Of a DNA stretch of 56,123 nt, positions 1-8,189 are shown piece after piece (position 1 is the first letter of the stretch; every line of letters starts with the position of its first letter). The stretch lies in assembly GCA_949155905.1 (NCBI GenBank), contig CASCWU010000010.1, positions 1 through 56,123 of the forward strand. The letters are read 5' to 3'. The position numbers and the translations under genes are program-made. Under the pieces are notes generated by a model. That model did no database searches and was not told where the DNA came from. It saw only the letters and a program-made list of their open reading frames with translations. The DNA is from an uncultured Lachnospiraceae bacterium. GTDB lineage: Bacteria; Bacillota; Clostridia; Lachnospirales; Lachnospiraceae.

Positions 1-150
1 AATGTAGAAGGAGATGTCGTCACCACCAATGAACGGGCGATTTCTATGTACCGTGGTTTTGGCTTTGAAGTTGTCGGCACTCTTCCAAGAGCATTGCGCT
101 ATTTAGATGGAAGCTTTGCAGATGAATATTTCATGGTGAAAATGCTGTAA
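1..150 (+). CDS. GNAT family N-acetyltransferase, C-terminal fragment (gene starts before the window)
   Basis: The frame is open from the first base and stops with TAA at 148-150, giving 49 residues. It contains NERAISMYRGFGF followed by EYFMVKML, which is the end of the GNAT fold: the acetyl-CoA-binding loop and alpha-4 (N-x-x-A-x-x-x-Y-x-x-x-G-F) and the last beta strands. Known of the family: these enzymes transfer an acetyl group from acetyl-CoA to an amine. The substrate cannot be inferred because the N-terminal half is outside the window. A strong promoter follows 20 bases downstream, so the gene is probably not cotranscribed with the ABC exporter. Confidence 0.85.
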   Translation, partial: NVEGDVVTTNERAISMYRGFGFEVVGTLPRALRYLDGSFADEYFMVKML

Positions 151-169
151 ATATCCTGGAAATAAAAAC

Positions 170-198
170 TTGCAATCCCCACGTATTTATGCTATAGT
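170..198 (+). promoter_or_regulatory. Sigma-A promoter of the ABC exporter operon
   Basis: TTGCAA at 170-175 and TATAGT at 193-198 are separated by 17 bases. Transcription would begin near 205, giving a leader of about 130 nt before the first ABC gene. Confidence 0.7.
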
Positions 199-228
199 GA
201 ACCTCAGTATCACTAACATATGTTCGGC

Positions 229-262
229 AAAAATCCCCGGTGCTTCCGCCCTGGGGGTTTTT
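229..262 (+). terminator. Attenuator-like hairpin in the leader of the ABC exporter operon
   Basis: AAAAATCCCC (229-238) pairs over ten positions, one of them G-T, with GGGGGTTTTT (253-262), so the stem ends in its own T run. It lies between the promoter and the first ABC gene. A short frame starting at ATG 220 runs through it, but no clear ribosome binding site precedes that ATG. Known: B. subtilis bmrCD is controlled by translation-dependent attenuation in its leader. A similar mechanism here is inference. Confidence 0.6.
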
Positions 263-335
263 CTACCGCAAAATCAAAGACGCCTCGCCAGGCCAAAGGG
301 ACAGGATGGGGTAGAATGGAGGGAATATCAACTAC

Positions 336-2096
336 ATGGAAGCAAAACGAAAGAAACAGGGAATCTTTTTGTACTATATCCTGCAGTACAAATGGAAGTA
401 CCTGTTCGGCCTGATCACGTTGTTTATTGTGGATATGGCCAATCTCTATATCCCGCAGTACACCGGAGAAATCACAGACGGGCTCCAGAACCATACGATG
501 ACGATGGACGATATCTGGATTCTGATTGTAAAGATTTTCCTCGTCGGCGCTACCTTGGCGCTGGGGCGCTTTTTATGGCGTTATTTTATCTTCGGTTCCT
601 CCCGTGGAATCGAATACCGGCTGCGGAACGATATGTTCGGGCATCTGGAAAAGCTGTCGTCCCGGTATTTTAACGAGCATAAAACCGGCGATCTGATGGC
701 GCATTTTACCAATGATTTAAACGCGATCCGTATGACGGTCGGCCCTGCTATCATCACCGCCTTTGACGCGATCATTATGACGATTATGGTGCTGGCCAAA
801 ATGGTGCTGCACATCGACCTACAGCTTACGCTGCTGGCCGTTATCCCACTGCTGGCAATCGCGGTCGGCTGCTATTATTTCGGCAAGGAAATCGAAAAGC
901 GTTATACTGCCAAGCAGGAGGCCTTCTCCTCGCTTTCTGACCAGGTACAGGAAAGCCTGACCGGAATCCGTGTGATCAAAGCCTTTGTCCAGGAGCATCA
1001 GGAATTGGCCGCCTTTGCCCGCTCTAACAAGCAAAACATGGACAAAAACCTGCATGTTGTCAAGCTTCATGCGATGTTCATCCCGCTTTTGGACGGAATC
1101 ATCGGCATCAGCACCCTGATTACCCTGCTGTACGGCGGCTACCTGGCGATTACCGGTGGCATCAGCTTAGGGCAATTCATCGCCTTTAACCAGTATCTGG
1201 GGATGCTCGTCTGGCCGATGATTGCCTGCGGGGACTGTATCAACAACTTTTCTCAGGGACGTGCCTCTGCCAGACGTGTCCAGGCTATTTTTGACGAAAA
1301 GCCGGAGATTTTTGACGAAGGGAACCTTGCGCCTGTCACTACCTTAGACGGCAGCATTTCCTTCCAGGATCTGACCTTCGCCTATCCGGGCAGCCAGTAT
1401 CCGGCCTTACACCATATTTCTATTGAAGTAGCTCCCGGCGAAACACTGGCTATTTTAGGACGGACCGGCAGCGGCAAAACGACCTTTGCCAATCTGTTGC
1501 TGCGGCTCTACAACACCGAGCCTGGCCAGCTTTCCCTTTCCGGCACGGAAATCCGGCGGATTCCGTTAAAGGTGCTGCGGGAAAACATCGCCTACGTGCC
1601 GCAGGATAACTTCTTGTTCTCTTCTACCTTGGAGGAAAACATCGCCTTTGGCGTCAAGGGCTGCCCGTCCGAGGCTGTCGTGGATGCTGCCAAAGCCGCC
1701 TGTATCCATGACAATATCGTGGACTTTCCGGACGGCTACCAGACGATGGTCGGGGAACGGGGCGTCACTCTTTCCGGCGGCCAGAAGCAGCGAAGCTCGA
1801 TTGCCCGGGCGTTGATGAAGGATGCGCCGCTGCTGATTTTAGACGATTCGCTTTCTGCTGTAGACACCGATACGGAGGAGCAGATTTTGACCAACCTCAA
1901 GGAAAACCGGGCAGGCAAAACAACGATTATCATTGCCCATCGGATTTCCACCATTCAAAACGCCGATCATATTTTGGTGCTGGAGGACGGCCAGATGGCC
2001 GAATACGGCACACACGACGAGCTGATGGCCCGTCAGGGAATTTACCATGACATGTACGAAAAGCAGCAGTTGGAAAAGCAACTGGAAGCGATTTAG
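336..2096 (+). CDS. ABC transporter, permease-ATPase half (BmrC/YheI-like), heterodimeric multidrug exporter subunit 1
   Basis: This 586-residue type IV ABC exporter half has about six membrane segments in residues 20-300 and an ATPase domain in 340-580. Visible motifs are Walker A GRTGSGKTT (about 375), signature LSGGQ (about 477), Walker B LLILDD (about 500) and switch histidine IIIAHR (about 533). The residue after the Walker B aspartate is Asp instead of the catalytic Glu, so this half carries a degenerate ATP site. The next gene supplies the canonical Glu. That asymmetry, the length and the gene order match BmrC-BmrD of B. subtilis and TM287/288. The start is ATG 336, with GGAGGGA 11 bases upstream; the partner gene follows after 12 bases. 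Role, inferred from the family: export of drugs or lipids. Confidence 0.93.
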   Translation: MEAKRKKQGIFLYYILQYKWKYLFGLITLFIVDMANLYIPQYTGEITDGLQNHTMTMDDIWILIVKIFLVGATLALGRFLWRYFIFGSSRGIEYRLRNDMFGHLEKLSSRYFNEHKTGDLMAHFTNDLNAIRMTVGPAIITAFDAIIMTIMVLAKMVLHIDLQLTLLAVIPLLAIAVGCYYFGKEIEKRYTAKQEAFSSLSDQVQESLTGIRVIKAFVQEHQELAAFARSNKQNMDKNLHVVKLHAMFIPLLDGIIGISTLITLLYGGYLAITGGISLGQFIAFNQYLGMLVWPMIACGDCINNFSQGRASARRVQAIFDEKPEIFDEGNLAPVTTLDGSISFQDLTFAYPGSQYPALHHISIEVAPGETLAILGRTGSGKTTFANLLLRLYNTEPGQLSLSGTEIRRIPLKVLRENIAYVPQDNFLFSSTLEENIAFGVKGCPSEAVVDAAKAACIHDNIVDFPDGYQTMVGERGVTLSGGQKQRSSIARALMKDAPLLILDDSLSAVDTDTEEQILTNLKENRAGKTTIIIAHRISTIQNADHILVLEDGQMAEYGTHDELMARQGIYHDMYEKQQLEKQLEAI

Positions 2097-2108
2097 GAGG
2101 TGAGATCC

Positions 2109-4400
2109 ATGTCATCCAATCAAGTCAACCAAATTACAGAAGACCGCGTGGAATCTCAGTTCCGCGGCAGCGCCCTGCGGCGTCTTTTAACCTATGTCAA
2201 ACCATTCTGGCACTATATGGCCGTCTCGCTTTTGCTCGTGCTACTCTTAACCGGGCTGGAACTCTACCGCCCGATTCTGGTCGGCGACGCTATTGACGAC
2301 TACATAAGCGGCTACCAGTATCCGTATCTGGAGCTTCCTTCCGTAGATACGGAGGCTAGTACAAACGCCAGTGCTGATACCAACACAAATTCGGATAGCA
2401 GTATAGAGGCCAGCAATACAGACACCACCAGCACAAACGCTGCCAAAGGAACATTTTCCTACGAGGGAGATTCTATTCGGAAGCTCTCTGCCAAGGAATC
2501 AGAAGCGCTCCGGGCAGACTTTGCACAGGCGATGGAAAGCGGGAACGAAAGGGTATCCCAGATGCTTTCCTCCGGGCGCTACAGTCAGATGGTGCTCTAC
2601 GGCAACCATTATTATCTGTTCCGGCATTTGGACGTAGCGGCACAGCAGCTTTTACAGGCCTGGGATGAAACGGCCTTTACGTTAGAGGAAAGCAACGGAA
2701 CGCTTCTCATTACCCCGGCGGAAGACGCTCTTCCTTCCGGTTCCGGCTCCTGGTCAGACACTGGGAACGCTTCCACAATTCTCACCGGCACGCTGTTAAA
2801 CCGGACAGATTTAAAACAGCTCCGTGCCTCCGACTGGACGGGCATCTGGCATACCGCCATTTTGTATGTATTTATCCTGGTGTTTAACATTGTATTCAAT
2901 ATCATCCAGACCTGGCTGCTGCAATTAACCGGACAGAAGGTCATTTACAACATCCGGGAAGAGCTGTTTACCCATATCCAGTGTCTTTCCCTCCGGTACT
3001 TTGACTTAAACCCGGTCGGGCGTCTGGTGACAAGGGCAACCAACGACGTAGAAGCTTTGAATGAAATGTATTCCGGTATCCTTGTTCGGCTGTTCCGCAA
3101 CGTGGTAAAAATCATCGGGCTGGCCGTGGTCATGCTGACGATGAACGTGCGTCTGGCGCTGTTTTCCTTTGTCCTGCTGCCGGTCGTCGCCGTGCTGACA
3201 GTCGTCTTCCGAAAAATCTCACGCGCTACCTACCGGGTGGCCCGTACCAGGCTGACGAACTTAAACACCTTCCTTTCGGAAAATATTTCCGGTATGAAGG
3301 TGATCCAGATTTTCGCCAGGGAAAAGGAAAAATACCAGGAATTTGACGGGAAAAACCACAAGCTGTTCAAAGCGTTTTATAAGGAAATGATGGTATTCGC
3401 CATTTTCCGTCCACTGATCTACCTCCTTTCCATCGTGGCGCTCGTGATCGTGATTGCCACCGGTAGCTGGCAGGTACTCCAGGGCGTCATTTCCATCGGG
3501 ACGCTCTACGTCTTCCTGCAATACATCAATTCCTTTTTCGAGCCGATCCAGGAGCTGGCCGAGCAGTTCAGTACCCTCCAGTCCTCTATTGCCTCGGCAG
3601 AAAAGATTTTTACGATTCTCGACGAGGAGCCGATGATCCAAGAAGCAGAGCATCCGCTCCGTCCGGCTGCGATCAAAGGGCAGATCGAATTTCAGCATGT
3701 CTGGTTCGCCTATGACAACAAGGAATATGTCCTGCGCGACGTCTCCTTTGTGATCGAGCCAGGCCAGAAGGTCGCCTTTGTCGGGGCAACCGGCGCTGGG
3801 AAATCTTCGATTCTCAACCTGATTGGACGGTATTATGACATTCAAAAAGGAAAGATTTTGATTGACGGCATCGACATCAAGCAATACAGCCTGGAAGCGC
3901 TGCGGGCAGCAATCGGCCAGGTTCAGCAGGACGTCTTCCTGTTTACCGGAGATATCAAAAGCAACATCCGCCTGAAAAACGATACAATCACAGACGGACA
4001 GGTGCGGGAGGCTGCCGAGCATGTCAACGCCGCCCACTTTATTGAAAAGCTGCCGGGAGGCTATGACGAGCCAGTCACCGAGCGCGGTTCCACCCTTTCT
4101 GCCGGACAGCGCCAGCTCCTTTCCTTTGCCCGTACCCTGGCCTACGATCCGGCTATTCTGGTGATGGACGAAGCGACCGCCAACATTGATACTGAAACCG
4201 AGCTTTTGATTGAAGAAGCATTAAAAACTCTGATGAACGGACGCACGACTATTATGGTAGCACACCGTCTTTCCACGATTCAACATGCTGACAATATCAT
4301 TGTCATGCACAAAGGAAAAATCCGGGAAAGCGGGACACACCAGGAGTTGCTGGCACAGGATGGAATCTATAAAAAGCTATATGAGCTGCAGCTAAAATAA
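2109..4400 (+). CDS. ABC transporter, permease-ATPase half (BmrD/YheH-like) with a large extracellular insert, subunit 2
   Basis: This 763-residue partner of the preceding gene starts at ATG 2109, six bases after AGGAGGTGA; a GTG at 2100 overlaps that ribosome binding site and is less likely. The ATPase motifs are Walker A GATGAGKSS (about 558), signature LSAGQ instead of LSGGQ (about 661), Walker B VMDEA with the catalytic Glu (about 684) and VAHR (about 717). The altered signature completes the degenerate site formed with subunit 1. Between the first two membrane helices lies an insert of about 190 residues (roughly 60-250), with a Ser/Thr/Asn-rich stretch. BmrD of B. subtilis likewise has an extracellular domain there. 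The pair should form one heterodimeric exporter. Confidence 0.93.
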   Translation: MSSNQVNQITEDRVESQFRGSALRRLLTYVKPFWHYMAVSLLLVLLLTGLELYRPILVGDAIDDYISGYQYPYLELPSVDTEASTNASADTNTNSDSSIEASNTDTTSTNAAKGTFSYEGDSIRKLSAKESEALRADFAQAMESGNERVSQMLSSGRYSQMVLYGNHYYLFRHLDVAAQQLLQAWDETAFTLEESNGTLLITPAEDALPSGSGSWSDTGNASTILTGTLLNRTDLKQLRASDWTGIWHTAILYVFILVFNIVFNIIQTWLLQLTGQKVIYNIREELFTHIQCLSLRYFDLNPVGRLVTRATNDVEALNEMYSGILVRLFRNVVKIIGLAVVMLTMNVRLALFSFVLLPVVAVLTVVFRKISRATYRVARTRLTNLNTFLSENISGMKVIQIFAREKEKYQEFDGKNHKLFKAFYKEMMVFAIFRPLIYLLSIVALVIVIATGSWQVLQGVISIGTLYVFLQYINSFFEPIQELAEQFSTLQSSIASAEKIFTILDEEPMIQEAEHPLRPAAIKGQIEFQHVWFAYDNKEYVLRDVSFVIEPGQKVAFVGATGAGKSSILNLIGRYYDIQKGKILIDGIDIKQYSLEALRAAIGQVQQDVFLFTGDIKSNIRLKNDTITDGQVREAAEHVNAAHFIEKLPGGYDEPVTERGSTLSAGQRQLLSFARTLAYDPAILVMDEATANIDTETELLIEEALKTLMNGRTTIMVAHRLSTIQHADNIIVMHKGKIRESGTHQELLAQDGIYKKLYELQLK

Positions 4401-4426
4401 TTGATTTGATTCGTGCAAGCTATATA

Positions 4427-4506
4427 AAAGTAACTGCTCGCCTTTTTGGTAAACGCCATAGTTCTTTTCTGTATGACGTTTCTGCTATAAGGCGGGCAGT
4501 TACTTT
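4427..4506. terminator. Long inverted repeat between convergent genes, probable bidirectional terminator
   Basis: An 18-base arm (4427-4444) pairs with 4489-4506 with one wobble position. The roughly 44-nt loop holds a second, weaker stem (about 4451-4481). It lies between the convergent ABC exporter and isomerase genes. The T run is modest on both strands. Confidence 0.65.
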
Positions 4507-4573
4507 CTAAACTCTTAAATTTCTTTTCTTCCTCCAGCTTCCTTTTTGAAGTAGGTTTATCCCTTCTTACAGA

Positions 4574-6046
4574 CTATTTCTCAAACGGATTCTCCGTTGG
4601 GTACAGCATTCCCTTAGGCTGGTTAAAGCCGATATCTGTCACACCTAAATAGCGAAATACGTTAAATAATGCCTTTCCAAAATGTCCGAAGGCCACAGCT
4701 CCGTGATGCGGATAGTTCTTCTCAATCAGCACATGGCGATAGAACCTGCCCATTTCCGGAATCGCAAATACACCAATTCCGCCAAAGGAACGGGTAGCCA
4801 CCGGAAGCACCTCGCCCTCTGCCACATAAGCACGAAGCTTGCTGTCGGCGGTACTCTGCAGACGGAAGAACGTAATATCCCCCGGACAGATATCACCCTC
4901 TAGCGTTCCCTGTGTCACCTCCTCCGGAAGTGTTCTGGCCATAATCATCTGATATTTCATCTCACAGAAAGAAAGCTTGCCGGATGGCGTATTGCCGCAA
5001 TGGAAACCCATAAAGGTATCCTTATGGGTATATGAATATTTTCCTTCAATTTCACTCTGATACATATCAGCTGGTACGCTGTTGTTGATATCCAGAAGGG
5101 TTACGGCATCCTCACTGACACAAGTTCCGATAAATTCACTTAGAGCCCCGTAAATATCTACCTCACAGGATACCGGAATTCCCCGTCCGGTCAGACGGCT
5201 GTTGACATAGCATGGTACAAAGCCAAACTGTGTCTGGAAGGCCGGCCAGCACTTTCCGGCAATCGCCACATAGTCCCGGCTGCCCTTATGTCCCTCGATC
5301 CAGTCTAAAAGCGTCAGCTCATACTGCGCCAACTTTGATAGAACCTCTGGCTTTTTATTCCCTGTACCAAGCTCCTCCTCCATTTCCTTTACAATACCAG
5401 CGATTCGTTCATCCCCTGCATGCTTATGATAGGCTTCAAACAAATCCAGCTCGGAATTTTCTTCGATTTCTACACCAAGGTCATACAGACGCTTAATCGG
5501 TGCATTGCAGGCAAGGAAATCCTGCGGTCTAGGGCCGAAGGTGATAATTTTTAAATTCCGCAGCCCGATAATCGTTCTGGCTACCGGAAGGAATTCCTGA
5601 ATCATATCTGCACATTCCGAAGCCGTTCCAACCGGATATTCCGGAATATAAGCCTGAATTTCACGCAGCTTTAAATTGTAGCTGGCATTTAGCATTCCAC
5701 AATAAGCATCGCCTCTGCCCTGCACCAGATTGTCTCCGCTCTCCTCGGCTGCTGCCACAAACATCACAGGGCCGCCGAACTCCTTCGCCAAAAGTGTCTC
5801 CGAAGACTCCGGGCCGAAATTTCCCAGATAAATGACCAGAGCGTTACAGCCTGCCTCTCTGACATCTGAAAGAGCCTGCCTCATGTGAACCTCATTTTCG
5901 ATACAGACCGGACATTCATAAATTTCTCCGTACTTTTCCTGATAGGCAGCTACAACTGCCTTTCTGCGGTTCTCGGACAGGCTCATCGGGAAACAGTCAC
6001 GGGATACCGCTACGATTCCTACCTTTACTGCTGGTGCATTCTTCAT
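4574..6046 (-). CDS. L-fucose/L-arabinose isomerase family protein
   Basis: This 490-residue protein has the three-part architecture of ketol isomerases that interconvert aldoses and ketoses using Mn2+. Candidate metal and catalytic residues are Glu295 in CEVDIYG and Asp319 in LLDINN, which are 24 residues apart as are Glu337 and Asp361 of E. coli FucI. A histidine-rich C-terminal segment (HHGAVAFGHFG, about 447-457) could supply the FucI His528 equivalent. The start was set at ATG 6046 because AAGGAG lies seven bases upstream; an upstream extension lacks a site. The gene stands alone, without a kinase or aldolase neighbour, so the sugar cannot be inferred. It has its own promoter and a leader of about 225 nt. 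Confidence 0.8.
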   Translation of the reverse strand: MKNAPAVKVGIVAVSRDCFPMSLSENRRKAVVAAYQEKYGEIYECPVCIENEVHMRQALSDVREAGCNALVIYLGNFGPESSETLLAKEFGGPVMFVAAAEESGDNLVQGRGDAYCGMLNASYNLKLREIQAYIPEYPVGTASECADMIQEFLPVARTIIGLRNLKIITFGPRPQDFLACNAPIKRLYDLGVEIEENSELDLFEAYHKHAGDERIAGIVKEMEEELGTGNKKPEVLSKLAQYELTLLDWIEGHKGSRDYVAIAGKCWPAFQTQFGFVPCYVNSRLTGRGIPVSCEVDIYGALSEFIGTCVSEDAVTLLDINNSVPADMYQSEIEGKYSYTHKDTFMGFHCGNTPSGKLSFCEMKYQMIMARTLPEEVTQGTLEGDICPGDITFFRLQSTADSKLRAYVAEGEVLPVATRSFGGIGVFAIPEMGRFYRHVLIEKNYPHHGAVAFGHFGKALFNVFRYLGVTDIGFNQPKGMLYPTENPFEK

Positions 6047-6097
6047 ACCCATTCTCCTTTTCTTCCTAATAATGATTGCACCGTCCGTATATTGCAA

Positions 6098-6276
6098 ATG
6101 CAGCTACATTCTCTATACACACCTATTGTATATGCGTGCATGGTACACACATGTATTGCAGATACGTACATTGCGGACGTGTGCATCCATGGATAGGATA
6201 CGGCAAATATTTTGTCATTTCCTATATCATTTCGTTTCTTCGGACAAAAAACTATTTAATTTCCTGCACAGCTATC
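6098..6276 (-). promoter_or_regulatory. 5' leader of the isomerase gene with alternating purine-pyrimidine tracts
   Basis: Between promoter and start codon lies a stretch (about 6115-6190) dense in TGTA, GTGCAT, GTACACAC and ATACGTACAT words, many self-complementary. These could be a regulator-binding site or an RNA structure. No riboswitch class was recognised. Confidence 0.35.
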
Positions 6277-6305
6277 AGTATAACACATCTAATTAGTTTT
6301 GTCAC
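6277..6305 (-). promoter_or_regulatory. Sigma-A promoter of the isomerase gene
   Basis: On the minus strand GTGACA (6305-6300) and TATACT (6282-6277) are 17 bases apart, with TG one base upstream of the -10 box (extended -10). TGACAAAA words recur near 6220, 6300 and 6325, and CAAAAGTTT words at about 6310-6370, as possible operator repeats. Confidence 0.65.
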
Positions 6306-6387
6306 TAAACTTTTGAATAATTTTGTCATCTCGCATGAAACTGCAAAACTTTTGGGAATTGCAAAAGTTTACCCGATAATAACAATG

Positions 6388-6416
6388 GCAGCTTATATAC
6401 TGAAGATATAAGCTGC
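6388..6416. repeat. Perfect 11-bp inverted repeat
   Basis: GCAGCTTATAT (6388-6398) and ATATAAGCTGC (6406-6416) flank a 7-nt loop. It lies just after the Rpn remnant on the minus strand, so it may be a terminator without a good T run or an element boundary. Confidence 0.6.
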
Positions 6417-6431
6417 TCCTGTATCATAACC

Positions 6432-6985
6432 TTATACATCTAATGCTGCCACGACATATTCCGTAGAGATGCTATATTGCTTTGCAGTAATCTCGATGGC
6501 TTCAGGTTCCGTTTTTCCTATACTCACCGCAAACTGTACCATCCTCCTTCTTCCTTTACCCTGTCGCTCTCTAACCAAAAATGCCCATTATCCATAATTT
6601 CTGCAACTTCTTTCCCTACCTTTTCATAATTCTTCGCCACTTGGTCTACGACCTGTTCAAACAGGACTATTAAATCCTTTATTATCTGCCCCTCCACTTT
6701 TCCTCTACTAATATTCTCTTCTAATGCAAAAACAACACTCTGATATTCCATTAGCAGCCTGTTTAACTCAAAATCATTCTCATTACACGCTTTATATCGC
6801 TTTTCATCATTAATATGGTAAGAACGGCAACAAAAAATACAAATTCTTCTCAAAAATAGCATTGCTGTTATAGTTTTCCATTTTCATAGTCGGAACATCA
6901 TACTCTACAAATTTCCCATTCCTTACTACAATCCGCACTTTGTACTGCTCCGAAGTAGATAGTATGCTACTATACACCCTCTTCT
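6432..6985 (-). pseudogene. Rpn-family recombination-promoting nuclease / putative transposase, 5'-truncated and frameshifted
   Basis: Three frames together reconstruct the C-terminal half of an Rpn (PD-(D/E)XK) protein. The first piece holds VRNGKFVEYDVPTMKMENYN and IFEKNLYFLLPF, which is the end of the nuclease domain. After a one-base shift near 6805 comes NDEKRYKACNENDFELNRLL and a helical region ending GKEVAEIMDNG. After another shift near 6545 comes a tail ending EYVVAALDV and TAA at 6432. The N-terminal half is absent: the remnant begins where the neighbouring gene ends at 6990. The reconstruction rests on remembered family sequences. Known of the family: RpnA-type proteins are DNA nucleases that stimulate recombination. 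Confidence 0.75.
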
Positions 6986-6989
6986 ATCT

Positions 6990-8156
6990 CTATAAGTCTG
7001 ATCTGCTTCCTCTATGACTTTGCAAATATAGTTCATGTGCCGCATCGTCAAGCGCTGCCAGCATCTGCCCGCATTCATCCAGCTTCTTCCTTTCCTGTGC
7101 GCTCTGTTCTGCCTCATAGGATAGCTCCACCAGCAAAGGAACCCATGATTTTTCCTGCAAATAAGAAAGCACTGGTGCGGCGTCCGGTTTCATTCCCAGC
7201 ACTCTGGTATAGGGACAGTTCGCACGAAGGCCGCAAATAATTAAATTGCCGCGCTGTATTCCAATCAGCAACCGGAGCAAAAAGGCTCGGATCGTGTTCT
7301 TCGGGATGGGCTTTCCAGAAAGCGTCTTTTCCCATAACACTTGTACCATCTCTTCCAAATCCTCTGTTTGCTTCAATTCACCCATTTTTTTCCTGATGCA
7401 CTCTAACAATTCCGGCCCACCATCCGGCGTTCCCTCAAGCCTTCGTTTCCCTTCCTCCTCTGACATTTCCTGGAACAACTGCCGGAGCCTACCGCCCAAA
7501 AACAGCGTCGCCTGCTTCTGCTCTGCCTTGAAATTTGGCTTTGCCGCCTTATCTGCCTCTTCCTTGCTCCGTCCTGCCTCAAGTTCCTCTATATCCAAAA
7601 AAACTGGCTTTATCGTCCAGTACAACTGATACCTTGCTTTGAGTAATTCCACCGCCGTCTGGTTATAAGGATCGCTTAACAAGTCCGCTGCCCCTGGGAA
7701 AAACCGCTCTGCCGCCTGTGCCTGTGCCGCAAAAAAATCCTCCTCGCACTGTAAGCAGCGTCCCAATTCTGCCCGGTATTCCGGGGAAGCACGAAAAATA
7801 AAATCAGTAATAGCTGACAGTTTCTTTCCTGTTTCCCGGTGACAGAGAATGACCAAATCATCCACACCATACAACCTTTTTAACATAGACAGACTGGAAA
7901 ATGCCTTTGTCGCCAAATCAGACAGACACACACTGACCGGCAGTTCCAGCACCATATCCATTCCTGCTGCACAAGCCCGCTCTGCCCGACGGTACTTTTC
8001 CTCCGCTGCCAGACAAACGTTCTCTAAAAAATCTCCAGCCATGGCCGTAATCACATAATCTGCTCCTGTTTTTTCCCGAATCGCCGCCGCCAGCCCGTCT
8101 CGCCAGGTCTCTCCTTCCAAATCATTAAAATTTTCTACTACTGCTGCAATCCGCAC
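6990..8156 (-). CDS. Divergent TmcAL / COG1323 nucleotidyltransferase-family paralog
   Basis: This 388-residue protein follows the layout of tRNA(Met) cytidine acetate ligase: MAGDFLENV near residue 40 (family: SGNFVQRGEP), then GMDMVLELP, and NPYNQTAVELLKA around 160. TmcAL uses ATP and acetate to acetylate C34 of elongator tRNA(Met). The N-terminal HxGH nucleotide-binding motif (GYHNPFHNGH in the family) is replaced by a sequence without it, and the Q-R-G triplet is lost, so the ancestral activity is doubtful. The start is GTG 8156, preceded by AAAGGAG. It lies 33 bases downstream of the serpin gene on the same strand and may be cotranscribed. Confidence 0.7.
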   Translation of the reverse strand: MRIAAVVENFNDLEGETWRDGLAAAIREKTGADYVITAMAGDFLENVCLAAEEKYRRAERACAAGMDMVLELPVSVCLSDLATKAFSSLSMLKRLYGVDDLVILCHRETGKKLSAITDFIFRASPEYRAELGRCLQCEEDFFAAQAQAAERFFPGAADLLSDPYNQTAVELLKARYQLYWTIKPVFLDIEELEAGRSKEEADKAAKPNFKAEQKQATLFLGGRLRQLFQEMSEEEGKRRLEGTPDGGPELLECIRKKMGELKQTEDLEEMVQVLWEKTLSGKPIPKNTIRAFLLRLLIGIQRGNLIICGLRANCPYTRVLGMKPDAAPVLSYLQEKSWVPLLVELSYEAEQSAQERKKLDECGQMLAALDDAAHELYLQSHRGSRSDL

Positions 8157-8189
8157 GTTCTTTCTGCTCCTTTCCCTCCCTGGCCGTCT

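Noticed and set aside
170-673. Frame of 167 codons starting inside the -35 box upstream of the ABC exporter
   Set aside because: It starts before the predicted transcript start and overlaps a clear ABC gene in another frame.
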